NCBI RefSeq assembly: GCF_004216915.1
Contig: NZ_SGXD01000003.1
Location: 496,001 to 560,000 of the forward strand
From: Motilibacter rhizosphaerae
GTDB lineage: Bacteria; Actinomycetota; Actinomycetes; Motilibacterales; Motilibacteraceae
Direction of reading: 5' to 3'
DNA: 64,000 nt
In this document: piece after piece, positions 7,725 to 16,321 of the stretch
How the letters are laid out: every line of letters starts with the position of its first letter
Position numbering within the stretch: position 1 is the first letter of the stretch
Position numbers and translations under genes: made by a program
Notes under the pieces: generated by a model
What the model was told of the DNA's origin: nothing
Seen by the model: the letters and a program-made list of their open reading frames with translations, nothing else
The model's database searches: none

Positions 7725-9182
7725 CTAGCTCCCGCGCTGTCGGCCGAGGACCACCCGCGCGCTGCCCGTCCCACTCCCCCGGCGGTAGGCCACGGTCACG
7801 GTCTCGCCGGGGACGTGCGCGCGGATCGCGACGATGAGCTCCTGCGAGTCGGCGACCTGCCGCCCGTCCACCGCCGTCACGACGTCCCCCGCCCGGAGCC
7901 CGGCCGAGCGCGCAGCGCCCGCGGTGACCGACTGCAGCCGCGCGCCCTCCCCGGTGTACGCGCAGTCGATGGCCACGCCGAGGACGGGGTGCACGGCGAC
8001 GCCGTTGCGGATGATCTCCTCCGCGATCCGCTTGGCCTGGTTGCTCGGGATCGCGAAGCCCAGCCCGATGCTGCCGGTCTGCTGGCCCTCGCTTCCCCCG
8101 AGGCTGGAGATCGCGCTGTTGATGCCGATGACGTCGCCCTGGGCGTCGACCAGCGGGCCGCCGGAGTTCCCGGGGTTGATCGCCGCGTCGGTCTGGATCG
8201 CGCTGTAGTACGACGACGACGAGGACCCGCAGCCCCCTCCCCCGCTGCTGCCCGCCGTCACCGGCCGGTCGAGCGCGCTGACGATGCCCGTGGTGACCGT
8301 GCCCGAGAGCCCCAGCGGCGAGCCCACCGCGATGACCGGGTCGCCCACGACGACCGCGGAGGAGTCCCCGAGCGTCGCGGTCGGCAGGGTGCGGCCCGTA
8401 CGGACCCGCAGCACCGCGAGGTCGTAGCTCGCGTCGGCACCGACGATCGTCGCCGCCGCCTTGGAGCCGTCCTGGAACACGACCCGCACCGGGCCGCCGC
8501 TGCGCGCCTCGGCGATGACGTGGTTGTTGGTGAGGACGTAGCCGTCGCCGCGGATGATGATCCCGGAGCCCGAGCCGTCGGAGACCTGCACGGAGACGAC
8601 CCGCTCGAGCAGGTCGGCGGCGATCGCGGCGACGCTGCCCGGAGGGCGCGGCGGCGTGGCCCGTCCGCTGACCGCGGGCAGCGCGCGGGCGGTCCCGTCG
8701 TCGGAGCGTCGGGCCGCGCCGTAGCCCAGCGCCCCGCCCACCAGCCCGGCGACGAGCGCGAGGACCACGCTGAGCACGACGACGGCCGCCGCGGGGAGGC
8801 CGCGGCGCACCGGGGCGGGAGCGGGAGCCGGCAGGGGCGCCGCTGCCCACGGGATCGGGCGACCGTCGTACGGCGCGTGGCCCGGCAGGTGCGGGCCGAC
8901 GGGCGGGAGGGGCGGGTACGGCTGGGCGTACTGCGGCTGGGCGTACGGCGGCTGGGCGTACTGGGGTTGCGCGTACGGCGGCTGGCCGTACGGCGGCTGG
9001 GTGCGGGGCGCCTGCCAGGGCTGCGTCGCGGGCGGCGGGACTGGCTGGGTGGCGGCCTCGGGGTGGGGCGAGGGCTCCCCGCGGTCGGGCTGCTGCGCGG
9101 GCGCCGGCTGCGGCGCGGCCCACGGGTCGTCGCCCGTGGCGGCCCACCACGCCCCCTCGGGGACTGGTTCCCTGTTCGTCAT
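7725..9182 (-). CDS. htrA: Membrane-anchored HtrA/DegP-type serine protease with PDZ domain
   Basis: This 485-residue envelope protease has four parts: a cytoplasmic Pro/Gln/Tyr-rich N-terminus with repeated YAQPP/YGQPP units (about residues 40-85), one transmembrane helix (about 128-150), a trypsin-like domain, and a C-terminal PDZ domain. The catalytic triad is visible: His in NNHVIAEA, Asp in YDLAVLRV and Ser in GNSGGP. A Gly/Ser-rich loop with one Cys (SSGGGGCGSSSSS) interrupts the protease domain. Family members degrade or chaperone misfolded extracytoplasmic proteins. Its place after sigE and the anti-sigma gene fits the envelope-stress response. Confidence 0.93.
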   Translation of the reverse strand: MTNREPVPEGAWWAATGDDPWAAPQPAPAQQPDRGEPSPHPEAATQPVPPPATQPWQAPRTQPPYGQPPYAQPQYAQPPYAQPQYAQPYPPLPPVGPHLPGHAPYDGRPIPWAAAPLPAPAPAPVRRGLPAAAVVVLSVVLALVAGLVGGALGYGAARRSDDGTARALPAVSGRATPPRPPGSVAAIAADLLERVVSVQVSDGSGSGIIIRGDGYVLTNNHVIAEARSGGPVRVVFQDGSKAAATIVGADASYDLAVLRVRTGRTLPTATLGDSSAVVVGDPVIAVGSPLGLSGTVTTGIVSALDRPVTAGSSGGGGCGSSSSSYYSAIQTDAAINPGNSGGPLVDAQGDVIGINSAISSLGGSEGQQTGSIGLGFAIPSNQAKRIAEEIIRNGVAVHPVLGVAIDCAYTGEGARLQSVTAGAARSAGLRAGDVVTAVDGRQVADSQELIVAIRAHVPGETVTVAYRRGSGTGSARVVLGRQRGS

Positions 9183-9287
9183 CGCGCGCGTACCCGTCCT
9201 CGTGGGCGCGTGCGCGCCCTCGGGACAAGGGTCCCCTGCTCCGCGCTCCCGCTCACCTCGGGGGTGCTGCGGGTCGCGCGCGAGCCG

Positions 9288-9932
9288 CTAGCGCTGCGCG
9301 CGCGTCCCGGTGGGAGCGGCGGCCGCGCGCACCGCCGTGAGCTGGGCGAGCACGGGCTCGTGGCGGGCGCTCTCGACGCCGAGCAGCGGCGGCTCCGCGG
9401 CCCGGCGCTGCTCCGGGCGGGCGGCCGTGGAGACACCGCTGGACGTGCGGACGACCGCGGCGCTCTGCGCCCGGACCGGGGTACGGGCCGTCGTCCCGGC
9501 GCGGGCGCCCGTGCCGCGGACCGCGGGGGTCGCGCGCGGGGAGGGCCCGCCCCCCGACCCGGCGGAGGGGAGGCCGACGAGCAGCACGGCACCGACGGCG
9601 AGGCCCAGCGCCCCGACCGCGCCGGCCGGCACGCGGCGGCTGCTGGCGAGCGCGGGGGGCGGTCCCGGCAGCGGCCCGCCGAGGTCGTCCGGGCCGGCCA
9701 CGGCGAGCAGCCGGCTCGTGAGGTCCCCCGGCACCGGCGGCTCGCCGAGCCGGCCGAGCGTGGCCTTGACCTCGCGGGCGGCCATGAGCTCGCGGCGGCA
9801 CGACGGGCAGTGCGCGACGTGGGCGAGAGCGCGCTCGCGCTCGCCGTGGGCGAGCTGGCCGTCGACGAGCGCGTCGACGCGGGAGCCGAGGTGGCCGTTC
9901 AGGGGACTGCCGAAGCCCGTGGGCCAGGTCAT
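9288..9932 (-). CDS. rseA: Anti-sigma factor with zinc-finger (ZAS) domain, RseA-like
   Basis: This 214-residue protein has an N-terminal ZAS motif (HVAHCPSC, i.e. HxxxCxxC) that binds ECF sigma factors. A hydrophobic helix follows (about residues 110-130), then an Ala/Thr/Arg-rich extracytoplasmic tail. It should hold the upstream SigE inactive until oxidation or proteolysis releases it. ATG 9932 has a strong GGAGGTGAG ahead of it and overlaps the sigE stop (ATGA), so the pair is translationally coupled. Unlike soluble mycobacterial RseA, this one appears to be membrane-anchored. Confidence 0.88.
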   Translation of the reverse strand: MTWPTGFGSPLNGHLGSRVDALVDGQLAHGERERALAHVAHCPSCRRELMAAREVKATLGRLGEPPVPGDLTSRLLAVAGPDDLGGPLPGPPPALASSRRVPAGAVGALGLAVGAVLLVGLPSAGSGGGPSPRATPAVRGTGARAGTTARTPVRAQSAAVVRTSSGVSTAARPEQRRAAEPPLLGVESARHEPVLAQLTAVRAAAAPTGTRAQR

Positions 9933-10609
9933 GCGCTCACCTCCGCGTCGGGTGCGGGGGCCGGCGCGGCCCCCGTCGTGGTGGTCGTGCTGCTGCTCGT
10001 GCTCGTGCGGCGGACGCTGGGCTCGCGGTGGGCGAGCGCGGCGCGCAGCTGCGCGCGGCCCCGGGAGATCCGGCTGCGCACGGTGCCGAGCTTCACGCCC
10101 AGCGTCGCGGCGATCTCCTCGTAGCTCAGCCCCTCGATGTCGCAGAGCACCACCGCGGCGCGGAAGTCCGGCGGCAGGGCGGCCAGCGCGGCTTCGACGT
10201 CGGGGTCCAGCCCGCTGTCGACGAGCACCGCCTCCGGGCTCGGCTGCCGTCCCGCGAGGCGGACGTCGGCGTCGTCGGGGAGCGGGTCGAGCCGGACGCG
10301 CGAGCGCTTGCGGACCCCGTCGAGGAAGAGGTTGACGGTGATGCGGTGCAACCAGCCCTCGAAGGTGCCCGGCGCGTAGGACGACAGCGAGCGGAACACG
10401 CGGACGAAGACCTCCTGGGTGAGGTCCTCGGCGTCGTGCCGGTCGCCCGTGAGCCGCAGGGCGAGCCGGTAGACGCGCGTGGAGTGCGTGCGGACGACCT
10501 CGTCCCAGCTGGGCGGTGTCCAGGCCGCCTGCTCCGGCGCGGCCGTGCGCTCGGCACGCGGTGCTCCCACTCGTCCTCCGTCCTCGCGGCCGGGTCCCCG
10601 GCTCCTCAT
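9929..10609 (-). CDS. sigE: ECF RNA polymerase sigma factor, SigE type
   Basis: This 226-residue group-4 sigma factor has region 2 with the -10-recognition helix ([15 protein letters not shown]) and region 4 with the -35 helix-turn-helix ([20 protein letters not shown]). A Ser/Thr-rich C-terminal extension with SSSTTTTTG follows. The order methyltransferase(divergent)-sigE-anti-sigma-htrA-tatB matches the mycobacterial sigE locus (Rv1220c-Rv1224, from recall). Autoregulation is supported by an ECF-type promoter (10617-10642) whose start site would fall at the ATG. A shorter start at an internal GTG is possible. Confidence 0.93.
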   Translation of the reverse strand: MRSRGPGREDGGRVGAPRAERTAAPEQAAWTPPSWDEVVRTHSTRVYRLALRLTGDRHDAEDLTQEVFVRVFRSLSSYAPGTFEGWLHRITVNLFLDGVRKRSRVRLDPLPDDADVRLAGRQPSPEAVLVDSGLDPDVEAALAALPPDFRAAVVLCDIEGLSYEEIAATLGVKLGTVRSRISRGRAQLRAALAHREPSVRRTSTSSSTTTTTGAAPAPAPDAEVSA

Positions 10610-10616
10610 CCTGTCG

Positions 10617-10642
10617 AACGTCGCGCGCGGGCCGCGGGTTCC
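10617..10642 (-). promoter_or_regulatory. ECF sigma promoter of sigE
   Basis: On the minus strand, GGAAC (10642-10638), a 17-nt spacer and CGTT (10620-10617) match the general ECF consensus GGAAC-N15-17-CGTT. The -10 ends 7 nt before the sigE ATG, so the transcript would be nearly leaderless. Which sigma factor uses it is inferred (SigE itself). Confidence 0.65.
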
Positions 10643-10713
10643 CCGTAGCGGTGACTCCGCACCCGCCGGACGGGTGGGCCGTCCGCACGCCTCCTCGTGG
10701 CTAGGCTGCCCCC

Positions 10714-11340
10714 GTGCGCGACGCGACGTGGGACTACACGCAGACCTGGGCGGGCGAGGACGAGGTCCTCACGGAGGCACGGGCCCGGGCGGCCGAGCTC
10801 GGCGTCACCCCCGTCGGCACCGGCACCGCCGCCGCGCTGCGCCTGCTCGCCGCGGCGCTCGACGCCCGCGCCGTGGTGGAGATCGGCACCGGCACCGGCG
10901 TCTCGGGCGTCGCGCTGCTGCGCGGCATGCGCCCCGACGGCGTCCTGACGACCGTCGACATCGAGCCGGAGCACCAGCGCGCGGCCAAGGAGGCGTACGC
11001 CGCGGCGGGCTTCGCGCCCGGCCGCGCCCGGGTGATCTCGGGTCGCGCGCTCGACGTGCTCCCCCGCCTCGCCGACGGCAGCTACGACCTCGTGCTGGCC
11101 GACGGCGACGAGCGGGAGTACGCCGCGTACCTCGAGCAGGCGCTGCGCCTGCTGCGCCCCGGCGGTCTGCTCGCCGTCGACGGCGCCCTGGCCGACGAGC
11201 GGGTCCCCGACCCCGCGCAGCGCGACGAGCGCACCACTGCGGTGCGCGACCTGCTCGCGGCCGTGAAGGCCGACGACCGGCTGGTGCCGGCGCTGCTGCC
11301 GGTGGGCGACGGGCTGCTCGCCGCGGTCAAGCGCGGCTGA
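10714..11340 (+). CDS. O-methyltransferase, SAM-dependent (family 3, Rv1220c-like)
   Basis: This is a 208-residue class I SAM methyltransferase. The SAM-binding motif [12 protein letters not shown] starts near residue 52, followed by the acidic TVDIE strand and the LVLADGD motif typical of caffeoyl-CoA-like O-methyltransferases. The substrate is unknown. It is divergent from sigE, as is Rv1220c in M. tuberculosis. GTG 10714 lies 6 nt after TAGGCT (10702-10707), giving a leaderless start. Confidence 0.88.
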   Translation: MRDATWDYTQTWAGEDEVLTEARARAAELGVTPVGTGTAAALRLLAAALDARAVVEIGTGTGVSGVALLRGMRPDGVLTTVDIEPEHQRAAKEAYAAAGFAPGRARVISGRALDVLPRLADGSYDLVLADGDEREYAAYLEQALRLLRPGGLLAVDGALADERVPDPAQRDERTTAVRDLLAAVKADDRLVPALLPVGDGLLAAVKRG

Positions 11341-11348
11341 GCCCCCGC

Positions 11349-12941
11349 TCAGCGGGCGGTCTCGAGCCAGCGCAGCAGCAGGCGGGCGCCGAAGCCCGTG
11401 CCGCCCTTCGTCACCTCGTGCTCGTCGCCGTCGGCGCGCGCCGGCCCGGCGATGTCGAGGTGCGCCCAGGGCCGCCCACCGGTGAAGGACCGCAGGAACA
11501 GCGCCGCCGTGATGGCGCCGCCCCCCACGCTGCTGTCGTGCGGCACGTGGGCCAGGTCGGCCACGGGCGAGCGCAGGGCCGGCAGGTAGTCCTCGACGAG
11601 GGGCATCCGCCACAGCCGCTCCCCGCTCGCGTCGGCCGCGGCGAGCAGCGAAGCGGCGAGCGCCTCGTCGGTCGCGAACAGCGCGCCGTGGCGCCGGCCG
11701 AGCCCGAGCGAGGCCGCGCCGGTCAGCGTCGCGAGGTCGACGACGAGGTCGGGGGCGAGCTCCGCATCGGCGTAGGCCAGCGCGTCGGCCAGCACCATGC
11801 GCCCCTCGGCGTCGGTGTTGAGCACCTCGGTCGTGCGCCCGCCGTAGTGGGTGACGACGTCGCCCGGGCGGTAGGCCGACCCGCTGGGGAGGTTCTCGGC
11901 GATCGCGAGCAGGGCGGTGACCCGGACGCGCACGCCGAGCTCCGGCAGGGCGGTCATCGCGGCGAGCACCGCGCCCGCGCCCGCCATGTCGGTCTTCATC
12001 GGGACCATGGCCTCGCGCGGCTTGAGCGAGAGGCCGCCGGAGTCGTACGCGATGCCCTTCCCGACGAGCACGACGTGCCGGGCGCGCGGGCCCGCGGCCT
12101 GCGGGGCGTAGGAGAGCTCGACGAGGCGCGGCGGCCGCGCGGAGCCGGAGCCGACGGCGAGCAGGCCGCCGAAGCCCCCGTCCCGCAGGTCGGTCTCGTC
12201 GCGGACGCGGACCTCGAGCCCGGCCGCTGCGCCGAGGCGCTCGGCCTCGCGGGCCAGCTCGACGGGGCCGGCGAGGTCGGCGGGGGTGTTGGCGAGGTCG
12301 CGGGCGACGGCCAGCGCACGGGCGGTGACGACGCCGCGCCGCACGGCCTCCTCGGCGGCGGCGCGGGCGCGACCGCGCGGGAGCACGACGCGCACGCTGC
12401 GCAGGCGCGACTCGTCGGTGCCGGTGAGCCCACGGCGGGGAGCGCGGTACGCCGCGGCGAGCACGCCCTCGACGCCCGCGCGGACGCCCGCGGGGTCGGC
12501 GCCGGCGACGAGGGTGGTGGCGAGGGTGGGGGCGGCGGCACGGCGGGCCAGGGCGGCCCCGGCGCGGCGCAGCTCGAGGGGCGTGGCCCCGCCGGTGCCG
12601 ACGATCAGCAGGCGCTCCGGCCCGCCACCCGTCAACGGGAGGTCGACGACCTCGCCGGCGCTGCCGCGGGCCTGCGCCCGGGCGAGCGCCGCGTCGACGT
12701 CCGCTCCGCCGGCGGCGGCCACCGCGGACGCCTCCGGTCCGGCGACGGGAGACCCGTCCCCGGACCGGAGGGCGACCGCGACGACCTGGGCGCCGCTCTG
12801 CCCGAGCGGGCCGTCGTCCGCGACGGAGACGACCGGCAGGGCGTCAGCGCGCGCCAGCGGCGCGGCGGCTCGGCCGCGGGACGGCCGGGCCGACGGCGCG
12901 CCCTGCGGCGCCCGTCCCTGCGACCCCCTGCTCGGCGGCAC
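11349..12941 (-). CDS. pepA: Leucyl aminopeptidase, M17 family
   Basis: This 530-residue cytosolic di-zinc aminopeptidase cleaves N-terminal residues from peptides. The M17 signature NTDAEGRMVLADAL is intact, and the catalytic Lys region (LVGKGIAYDSGGLSLKP) is present. The N-terminal macro-like domain is preceded by about 30 Pro/Arg/Gly-rich residues that may not belong to the mature start. It begins 5 nt after the DUF3117 stop, so the two are probably co-transcribed. It ends 8 nt from the convergent methyltransferase gene. Confidence 0.94.
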   Translation of the reverse strand: MPPSRGSQGRAPQGAPSARPSRGRAAAPLARADALPVVSVADDGPLGQSGAQVVAVALRSGDGSPVAGPEASAVAAAGGADVDAALARAQARGSAGEVVDLPLTGGGPERLLIVGTGGATPLELRRAGAALARRAAAPTLATTLVAGADPAGVRAGVEGVLAAAYRAPRRGLTGTDESRLRSVRVVLPRGRARAAAEEAVRRGVVTARALAVARDLANTPADLAGPVELAREAERLGAAAGLEVRVRDETDLRDGGFGGLLAVGSGSARPPRLVELSYAPQAAGPRARHVVLVGKGIAYDSGGLSLKPREAMVPMKTDMAGAGAVLAAMTALPELGVRVRVTALLAIAENLPSGSAYRPGDVVTHYGGRTTEVLNTDAEGRMVLADALAYADAELAPDLVVDLATLTGAASLGLGRRHGALFATDEALAASLLAAADASGERLWRMPLVEDYLPALRSPVADLAHVPHDSSVGGGAITAALFLRSFTGGRPWAHLDIAGPARADGDEHEVTKGGTGFGARLLLRWLETAR

Positions 12942-12946
12942 CCGCG

Positions 12947-13114
12947 TCAGGCGACGACGGACGAGAGCGCGTCACGGAGCGCCGCGGCCTCCTCCGCGTT
13001 GAGCTCGACGACGAGCCGGCCACCCCCTTCGAGCGGGACGCGCATGACGATGCCGCGCCCCTCCTTGGTGACCTCGAGCGGGCCGTCGCCCGTCCGCGGC
13101 TTCATGGCCGCCAT
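12947..13114 (-). CDS. DUF3117 small protein (Rv1211-like)
   Basis: This 55-residue protein starts MAAMKPRTGDGPLEVTKEGR and ends with an acidic helix. It is a highly conserved actinobacterial family of unknown function, usually found beside the tag glycosylase gene as here. ATG 13114 has GGAGACGC directly upstream; an in-frame upstream extension to 13219 is Arg-rich and not conserved-looking. pepA follows 5 nt after the stop. Confidence 0.9.
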   Translation of the reverse strand: MAAMKPRTGDGPLEVTKEGRGIVMRVPLEGGGRLVVELNAEEAAALRDALSSVVA

Positions 13115-13187
13115 GCGTCTCCCCTTCCTGCTGGGCGGCGCCGCCGCACCCCCGCGGGGGCAGCGACGGCGTCGTCTGTCCCGTCCA

Positions 13188-13778
13188 TTATCGCCGGATC
13201 GTGACGGTGCAGCGTGCAAGGTGGTCGTCGACCAGCCCGCACGCCTGCATCAGGGCGTACGCCGTGGTGGGCCCGACGAAGCGGAAACCCCTGCGCCGGA
13301 GGTCTTTCGCCAGGGCCGTCGACGCGGGCGTGACCGCCGGCACCTCGGCCGTGGTGGCGGGACGGGCGGCGGGCGGCGGGGCGTACGACCAGACGAGGGC
13401 GTCGAGGCTGGTGCCCTGCTCCTGCAGGTCGAGGACGGCGCGCGCGTTGCTGATGGCGGCCTCGACCTTGGCGCGGTTGCGCACGATGCCGGCGTCGGCG
13501 AGCAGCCGCGCGACGTCGTCGTCGCCGAAGCGGGCGACGAGCTCCGGGTCGAAGCCGGCGAACGCCGCGCGGAACGCCGGGCGCTTGCGCAGGATCGTGA
13601 TCCAGGCGAGCCCGGACTGGAACGCCTCCAGGCACACCCGCTCGTAGAGCGCCGCGTCCCCGTGGACCGCTCGGCCCCACTCGTCGTCGTGGTAGCCGAG
13701 GTAGAGGGGGTCCCCCGACACCGCCCAGGGGCAGCGCGGGAGCCCGTCCGGACCCGGGACGGCGTCCGAGCCGCTCAC
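13188..13778 (-). CDS. tag: DNA-3-methyladenine glycosylase I
   Basis: This 196-residue base-excision repair enzyme removes 3-methyladenine from alkylated DNA. The zinc-binding residues of the Tag family are visible: Cys in PRCPWA, His in YLGYHDDEWG and the C-terminal His/Cys in DDHLARC. The core EAFQSGLAWITILRKRPAF is also characteristic. GTG 13778 overlaps the stop of the SRPBCC gene (GTGA), so translation is probably coupled. Confidence 0.94.
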   Translation of the reverse strand: MSGSDAVPGPDGLPRCPWAVSGDPLYLGYHDDEWGRAVHGDAALYERVCLEAFQSGLAWITILRKRPAFRAAFAGFDPELVARFGDDDVARLLADAGIVRNRAKVEAAISNARAVLDLQEQGTSLDALVWSYAPPPAARPATTAEVPAVTPASTALAKDLRRRGFRFVGPTTAYALMQACGLVDDHLARCTVTIRR

Positions 13779-14212
13779 CCCTGGACGCGCGCGACGAACC
13801 GGCGCAGCGACCAGCGCACGCCGAGGAGGAACACCGGGCGCGCGAGCACCCACCCGGCCCGGCCGAACGCCCCCAGGGGGAGGTCGAGCTCCTCGACCCA
13901 GGTGAAGCGCGAGCGCGCCGGCCCGAGCGGCTCGACCTCGAAGATGCCGGAGCCGCGCACGACCTTGCCGGTGTGGGCGACGACGCAGCGGCGGGGCGGC
14001 TCCCAGGTGCGGATGACCATCGTGTCGAGCACGCCGACGGGCCCGACGCCGGTCCAGCCCTCGATGCCGCCGCCGACGCCCTGGCCGTCCTGCGCCGTGG
14101 CGCGCACGCGGGTGAGCAGCATCCAGTCGCCCTGCCGCTCCCAGTCGGTGAGCACGGCCCACACGCGGTCCGCGGAGGCGGGGACCTCGACCGAGTCGCG
14201 AACCGTGGCCAT
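13775..14212 (-). CDS. SRPBCC family protein (START-like fold)
   Basis: This 145-residue protein begins VRDSVEVPASADRVWAVLTDW, the usual first strand and helix of the SRPBCC/polyketide-cyclase-like hydrophobic-ligand-binding fold. The ligand and role are unknown. It sits between a DivIVA-domain protein and the tag glycosylase, and its stop and start overlap or abut both, indicating one operon. No catalytic residues are recognisable. Confidence 0.85.
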   Translation of the reverse strand: MATVRDSVEVPASADRVWAVLTDWERQGDWMLLTRVRATAQDGQGVGGGIEGWTGVGPVGVLDTMVIRTWEPPRRCVVAHTGKVVRGSGIFEVEPLGPARSRFTWVEELDLPLGAFGRAGWVLARPVFLLGVRWSLRRFVARVQG

Positions 14213-14616
14213 CAGCCCTCGCCCTTCGTCAGGTCGGTCGTGGCGGTCGGAGTGGTGGACGACGTGGTCGGCACGTGCTCCTCGGGGCGGCGCGGCGGCA
14301 CGGCCCCCTCGAGCTCGGCGATCCGCTCGTCGCGCCTGCCGAGCTCCTCAGCCAGGCGGTCGAGCACCTCGTCGACCTCGCGCATCCGGTAGCCGCGCAG
14401 CGCGGAGGGGAAGCGCACCTGGTGCAGGTCGTCCGGGGCGAGCGGGCCTTGAGGCAGCCCGACCGGCGGCGCGTCGGGCTCGACCTCCGACAGGGAGGTG
14501 CCACGACCCGCGGCCACGAGCGCGACGCCGGCGACGATGGCCAGCAGGAGCAGCAGGAACACGACCTTCACGAGAGGATCGTGCCACCACCCGCCGACAG
14601 GAGGCTGCACGAGCAT
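14212..14616 (-). CDS. Membrane-anchored DivIVA-domain protein
   Basis: This protein of about 134 residues has one N-terminal transmembrane helix (VVFLLLLLAIVAGVALVAAG) followed by a short DivIVA-type motif (RFPSALRGYRMREVDEVLDR) and a Thr-rich C-terminus. DivIVA-domain proteins mark curved membrane or poles and cell-wall growth zones; this short form resembles the protein next to tag in mycobacteria. The start is uncertain: ATG 14616 overlaps the folP start on the other strand (both inside CATG at 14614-14617), GTG 14610 is the alternative, and a longer frame to 14712 would lie inside folP. Confidence 0.75.
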   Translation of the reverse strand: MLVQPPVGGWWHDPLVKVVFLLLLLAIVAGVALVAAGRGTSLSEVEPDAPPVGLPQGPLAPDDLHQVRFPSALRGYRMREVDEVLDRLAEELGRRDERIAELEGAVPPRRPEEHVPTTSSTTPTATTDLTKGEG

Positions 14617-15487
14617 GTCCGGAGCGCCGCTGCGCCTGGGGACGCGGACGTTCGGGCCCGACGAGCTCGTCGTCATGGCCGTCGTCAACCGCACGCCCGA
14701 CTCGTTCTTCACCAGGGGCGCGACCTACGCGGAGGAGGCCGCGCTCGAGGCCGTCGACGCGGCGGTGGCCGGGGGCGCCGCGATCGTCGACATCGGCGGC
14801 GTGAAGGCCGGGTACGGCGACGTGGTCAGCGCCGAGGAGGAGTCCCGCCGGGTCGTCGGGTTCGTGGGGCGCGTGCGCGAGCGCCACCCCGACGTCGTCA
14901 TCAGCGTCGACACCTGGCGGGCCGACGTGGGCGACGCGGTCGCGCGGGCCGGTGCCGACCTGCTCAACGACGCGTGGGGCGGCCACGAGCCCGGGCTGCT
15001 CGAGGTCGCCGCGCGCCACGGCGTGGGCTACGTGTGCACGCACACCGCGGGGCTGCCACCGCGTACGGACCCGCACCGGCCGGCCTTCGACGACGTCGTG
15101 GCCGACGTGCGCGACGCGCTCGTCGCGCTCGCGCAGCGGGCCGAGGCGGCCGGGGTGCGGAGCGACGGCATCGTCATCGACCCCGCGCACGACTTCGGCA
15201 AGGCGACGCGGCACTCGCTCGCGGTCACGCGGCGGCTCGACGAGCTCACGGGACTCGGCTGGCCGGTGCTGGTCGCCCTGTCGCGCAAGGACTTCGTCGG
15301 CGAGTCGCTGGACCTGCCGGCGGACGAGCGGCTCGAGGGCACCCTCGCCGCGACCGCGGTCTCGGCCTGGCTGGGAGCGCGGATCTTCCGGGCGCACGAC
15401 GTGGTGGCCACGCGGCGGGTGCTCGACATGGTGGGCTGCATCCGGGGCACCCAGCAGCCGGCGGTGGTGCGGCGGGGCATGGCGTAG
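14615..15487 (+). CDS. folP2: Dihydropteroate synthase-like protein, FolP2 type
   Basis: This 290-residue TIM-barrel protein belongs to the DHPS family, which joins pterin pyrophosphate to p-aminobenzoate. The first signature (VVNRTPDSFF) and the DPAHDFGK and LVALSRKDFVGE motifs are present. The second DHPS loop, normally GGESTRPG, reads GGVKAGYG, as in mycobacterial FolP2, which is reported to lack DHPS activity. It is therefore probably not the housekeeping folate enzyme. CAGGAGG lies 10 nt before ATG 14615. It is divergent from the DivIVA-domain gene, with overlapping start codons. Confidence 0.85.
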   Translation: MSGAPLRLGTRTFGPDELVVMAVVNRTPDSFFTRGATYAEEAALEAVDAAVAGGAAIVDIGGVKAGYGDVVSAEEESRRVVGFVGRVRERHPDVVISVDTWRADVGDAVARAGADLLNDAWGGHEPGLLEVAARHGVGYVCTHTAGLPPRTDPHRPAFDDVVADVRDALVALAQRAEAAGVRSDGIVIDPAHDFGKATRHSLAVTRRLDELTGLGWPVLVALSRKDFVGESLDLPADERLEGTLAATAVSAWLGARIFRAHDVVATRRVLDMVGCIRGTQQPAVVRRGMA

Positions 15488-15568
15488 GGCCTGGCATGGC
15501 GTAGGGCGGGGCCTGCGCTGCGGACGCGCCGGTCCGTGCGCCCACGGACCCGCCCGTCAGCGGGGCAG

Positions 15569-15673
15569 TTGATCAGGCTGCCGCACGAACTGGTCGCCGT
15601 GCGGACGAGATTCCACCGGTACGGCGCTCATCTCGCGCGGTCGGGCCCGTACTCGATCGGGCAGCCTGATCAA
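15569..15673. repeat. Dispersed intergenic element, copy 1
   Basis: TTGATCAGGCTGCC (15569-15582) faces GGCAGCCTGATCAA (15660-15673) in inverted orientation across about 77 bp. The 93 bp from 15581 to 15673 align without gaps to 51252-51344, and the right end matches 24181-24203 in reverse. It lies between folP2 and a convergent LOG gene. It could be a REP-like element or a bidirectional terminator. Confidence 0.7.
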
Positions 15674-15714
15674 CTTCACGGCTGCGCCCGGCGGCGAGCG
15701 GCTGCCCGGACCAG

Positions 15715-16320
15715 CTAGAGGTCCGCTTCGAGCATCTCCTCGACCGCGCGCTCGCGGCTCGGGTCGTGTCCCTCCTCGGCCCAGACCCGCTCGACCGTGT
15801 CCAGCGCCTCCTCCGGCGTCGTCGCCCAGTGGCACGCGTGCAGCGCCTCGGGCCGCACGAAGCCCCGCTGCGCCAGGAGCTCCACCTGCTCGCGCAGCGG
15901 CGCGTACGTGCCGTCGGGGTCGAGCACGACCACGGGCTTGCTGTGCATGCCGAGGCTGCGCGCCACCCAGATCTCGAAGAGCTCCTCGAGCGTGCCGATC
16001 CCGCCGGGCAGCGCCAGGAAGGCGTCGGCGTGCTCGTCCATGAGCGCCTTGCGCTCGCGCATCGTGTCGGTGAGGACGAGCTCGTCGGAGTCGGTGTCCC
16101 CCACCTCGAGCTCGTGCAGGGCGCGCGGGATGACGCCGTACGTCCTGGCGCCGCCCGCCCGCGCCGCACGCGCGACGCGCCCCATCATCGAGACGCGCCC
16201 GCCGCCCGACACCAGCGAGTGGCCGCGCCGCGCGATCTGCGTGCCGACCTCTGCGGCGAGCTCCTTGTAGGACTCGTCGATCGCCTCGGCCGAGGCGCAG
16301 AACACGCAGATCGCCGCCAT
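15715..16320 (-). CDS. LOG family protein (TIGR00730), copy A
   Basis: This 201-residue Rossmann-like protein starts ICVFCASAEAID and has the family motif PGGIGTLEE. LOG proteins are nucleotide 5'-monophosphate phosphoribohydrolases, some of which release cytokinins; the substrate here is unknown. It starts 1 nt after the stop of a second, longer LOG gene, so the paralogues are co-transcribed. The corresponding mycobacterial neighbourhood has a single gene here (Rv1205). Confidence 0.9.
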   Translation of the reverse strand: MAAICVFCASAEAIDESYKELAAEVGTQIARRGHSLVSGGGRVSMMGRVARAARAGGARTYGVIPRALHELEVGDTDSDELVLTDTMRERKALMDEHADAFLALPGGIGTLEELFEIWVARSLGMHSKPVVVLDPDGTYAPLREQVELLAQRGFVRPEALHACHWATTPEEALDTVERVWAEEGHDPSRERAVEEMLEADL

Positions 16321-16321
16321 C

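Noticed and set aside
8880-9010. CRISPR-like repeats (repeated gcgtacggcggctgg)
   Set aside because: These are short in-frame codon repeats encoding YAQPP/YGQPP units in the N-terminus of the HtrA-like protein, without spacers.
10479-14804. Very long open frames antisense to sigE, pepA, tag and folP2 (and similar ones opposite the LAL regulator and the SARP regulator)
   Set aside because: They are Arg/Ala/Pro-rich shadows produced by the extreme G+C bias at third codon positions. They contain no recognisable domains and lie opposite well-identified genes.
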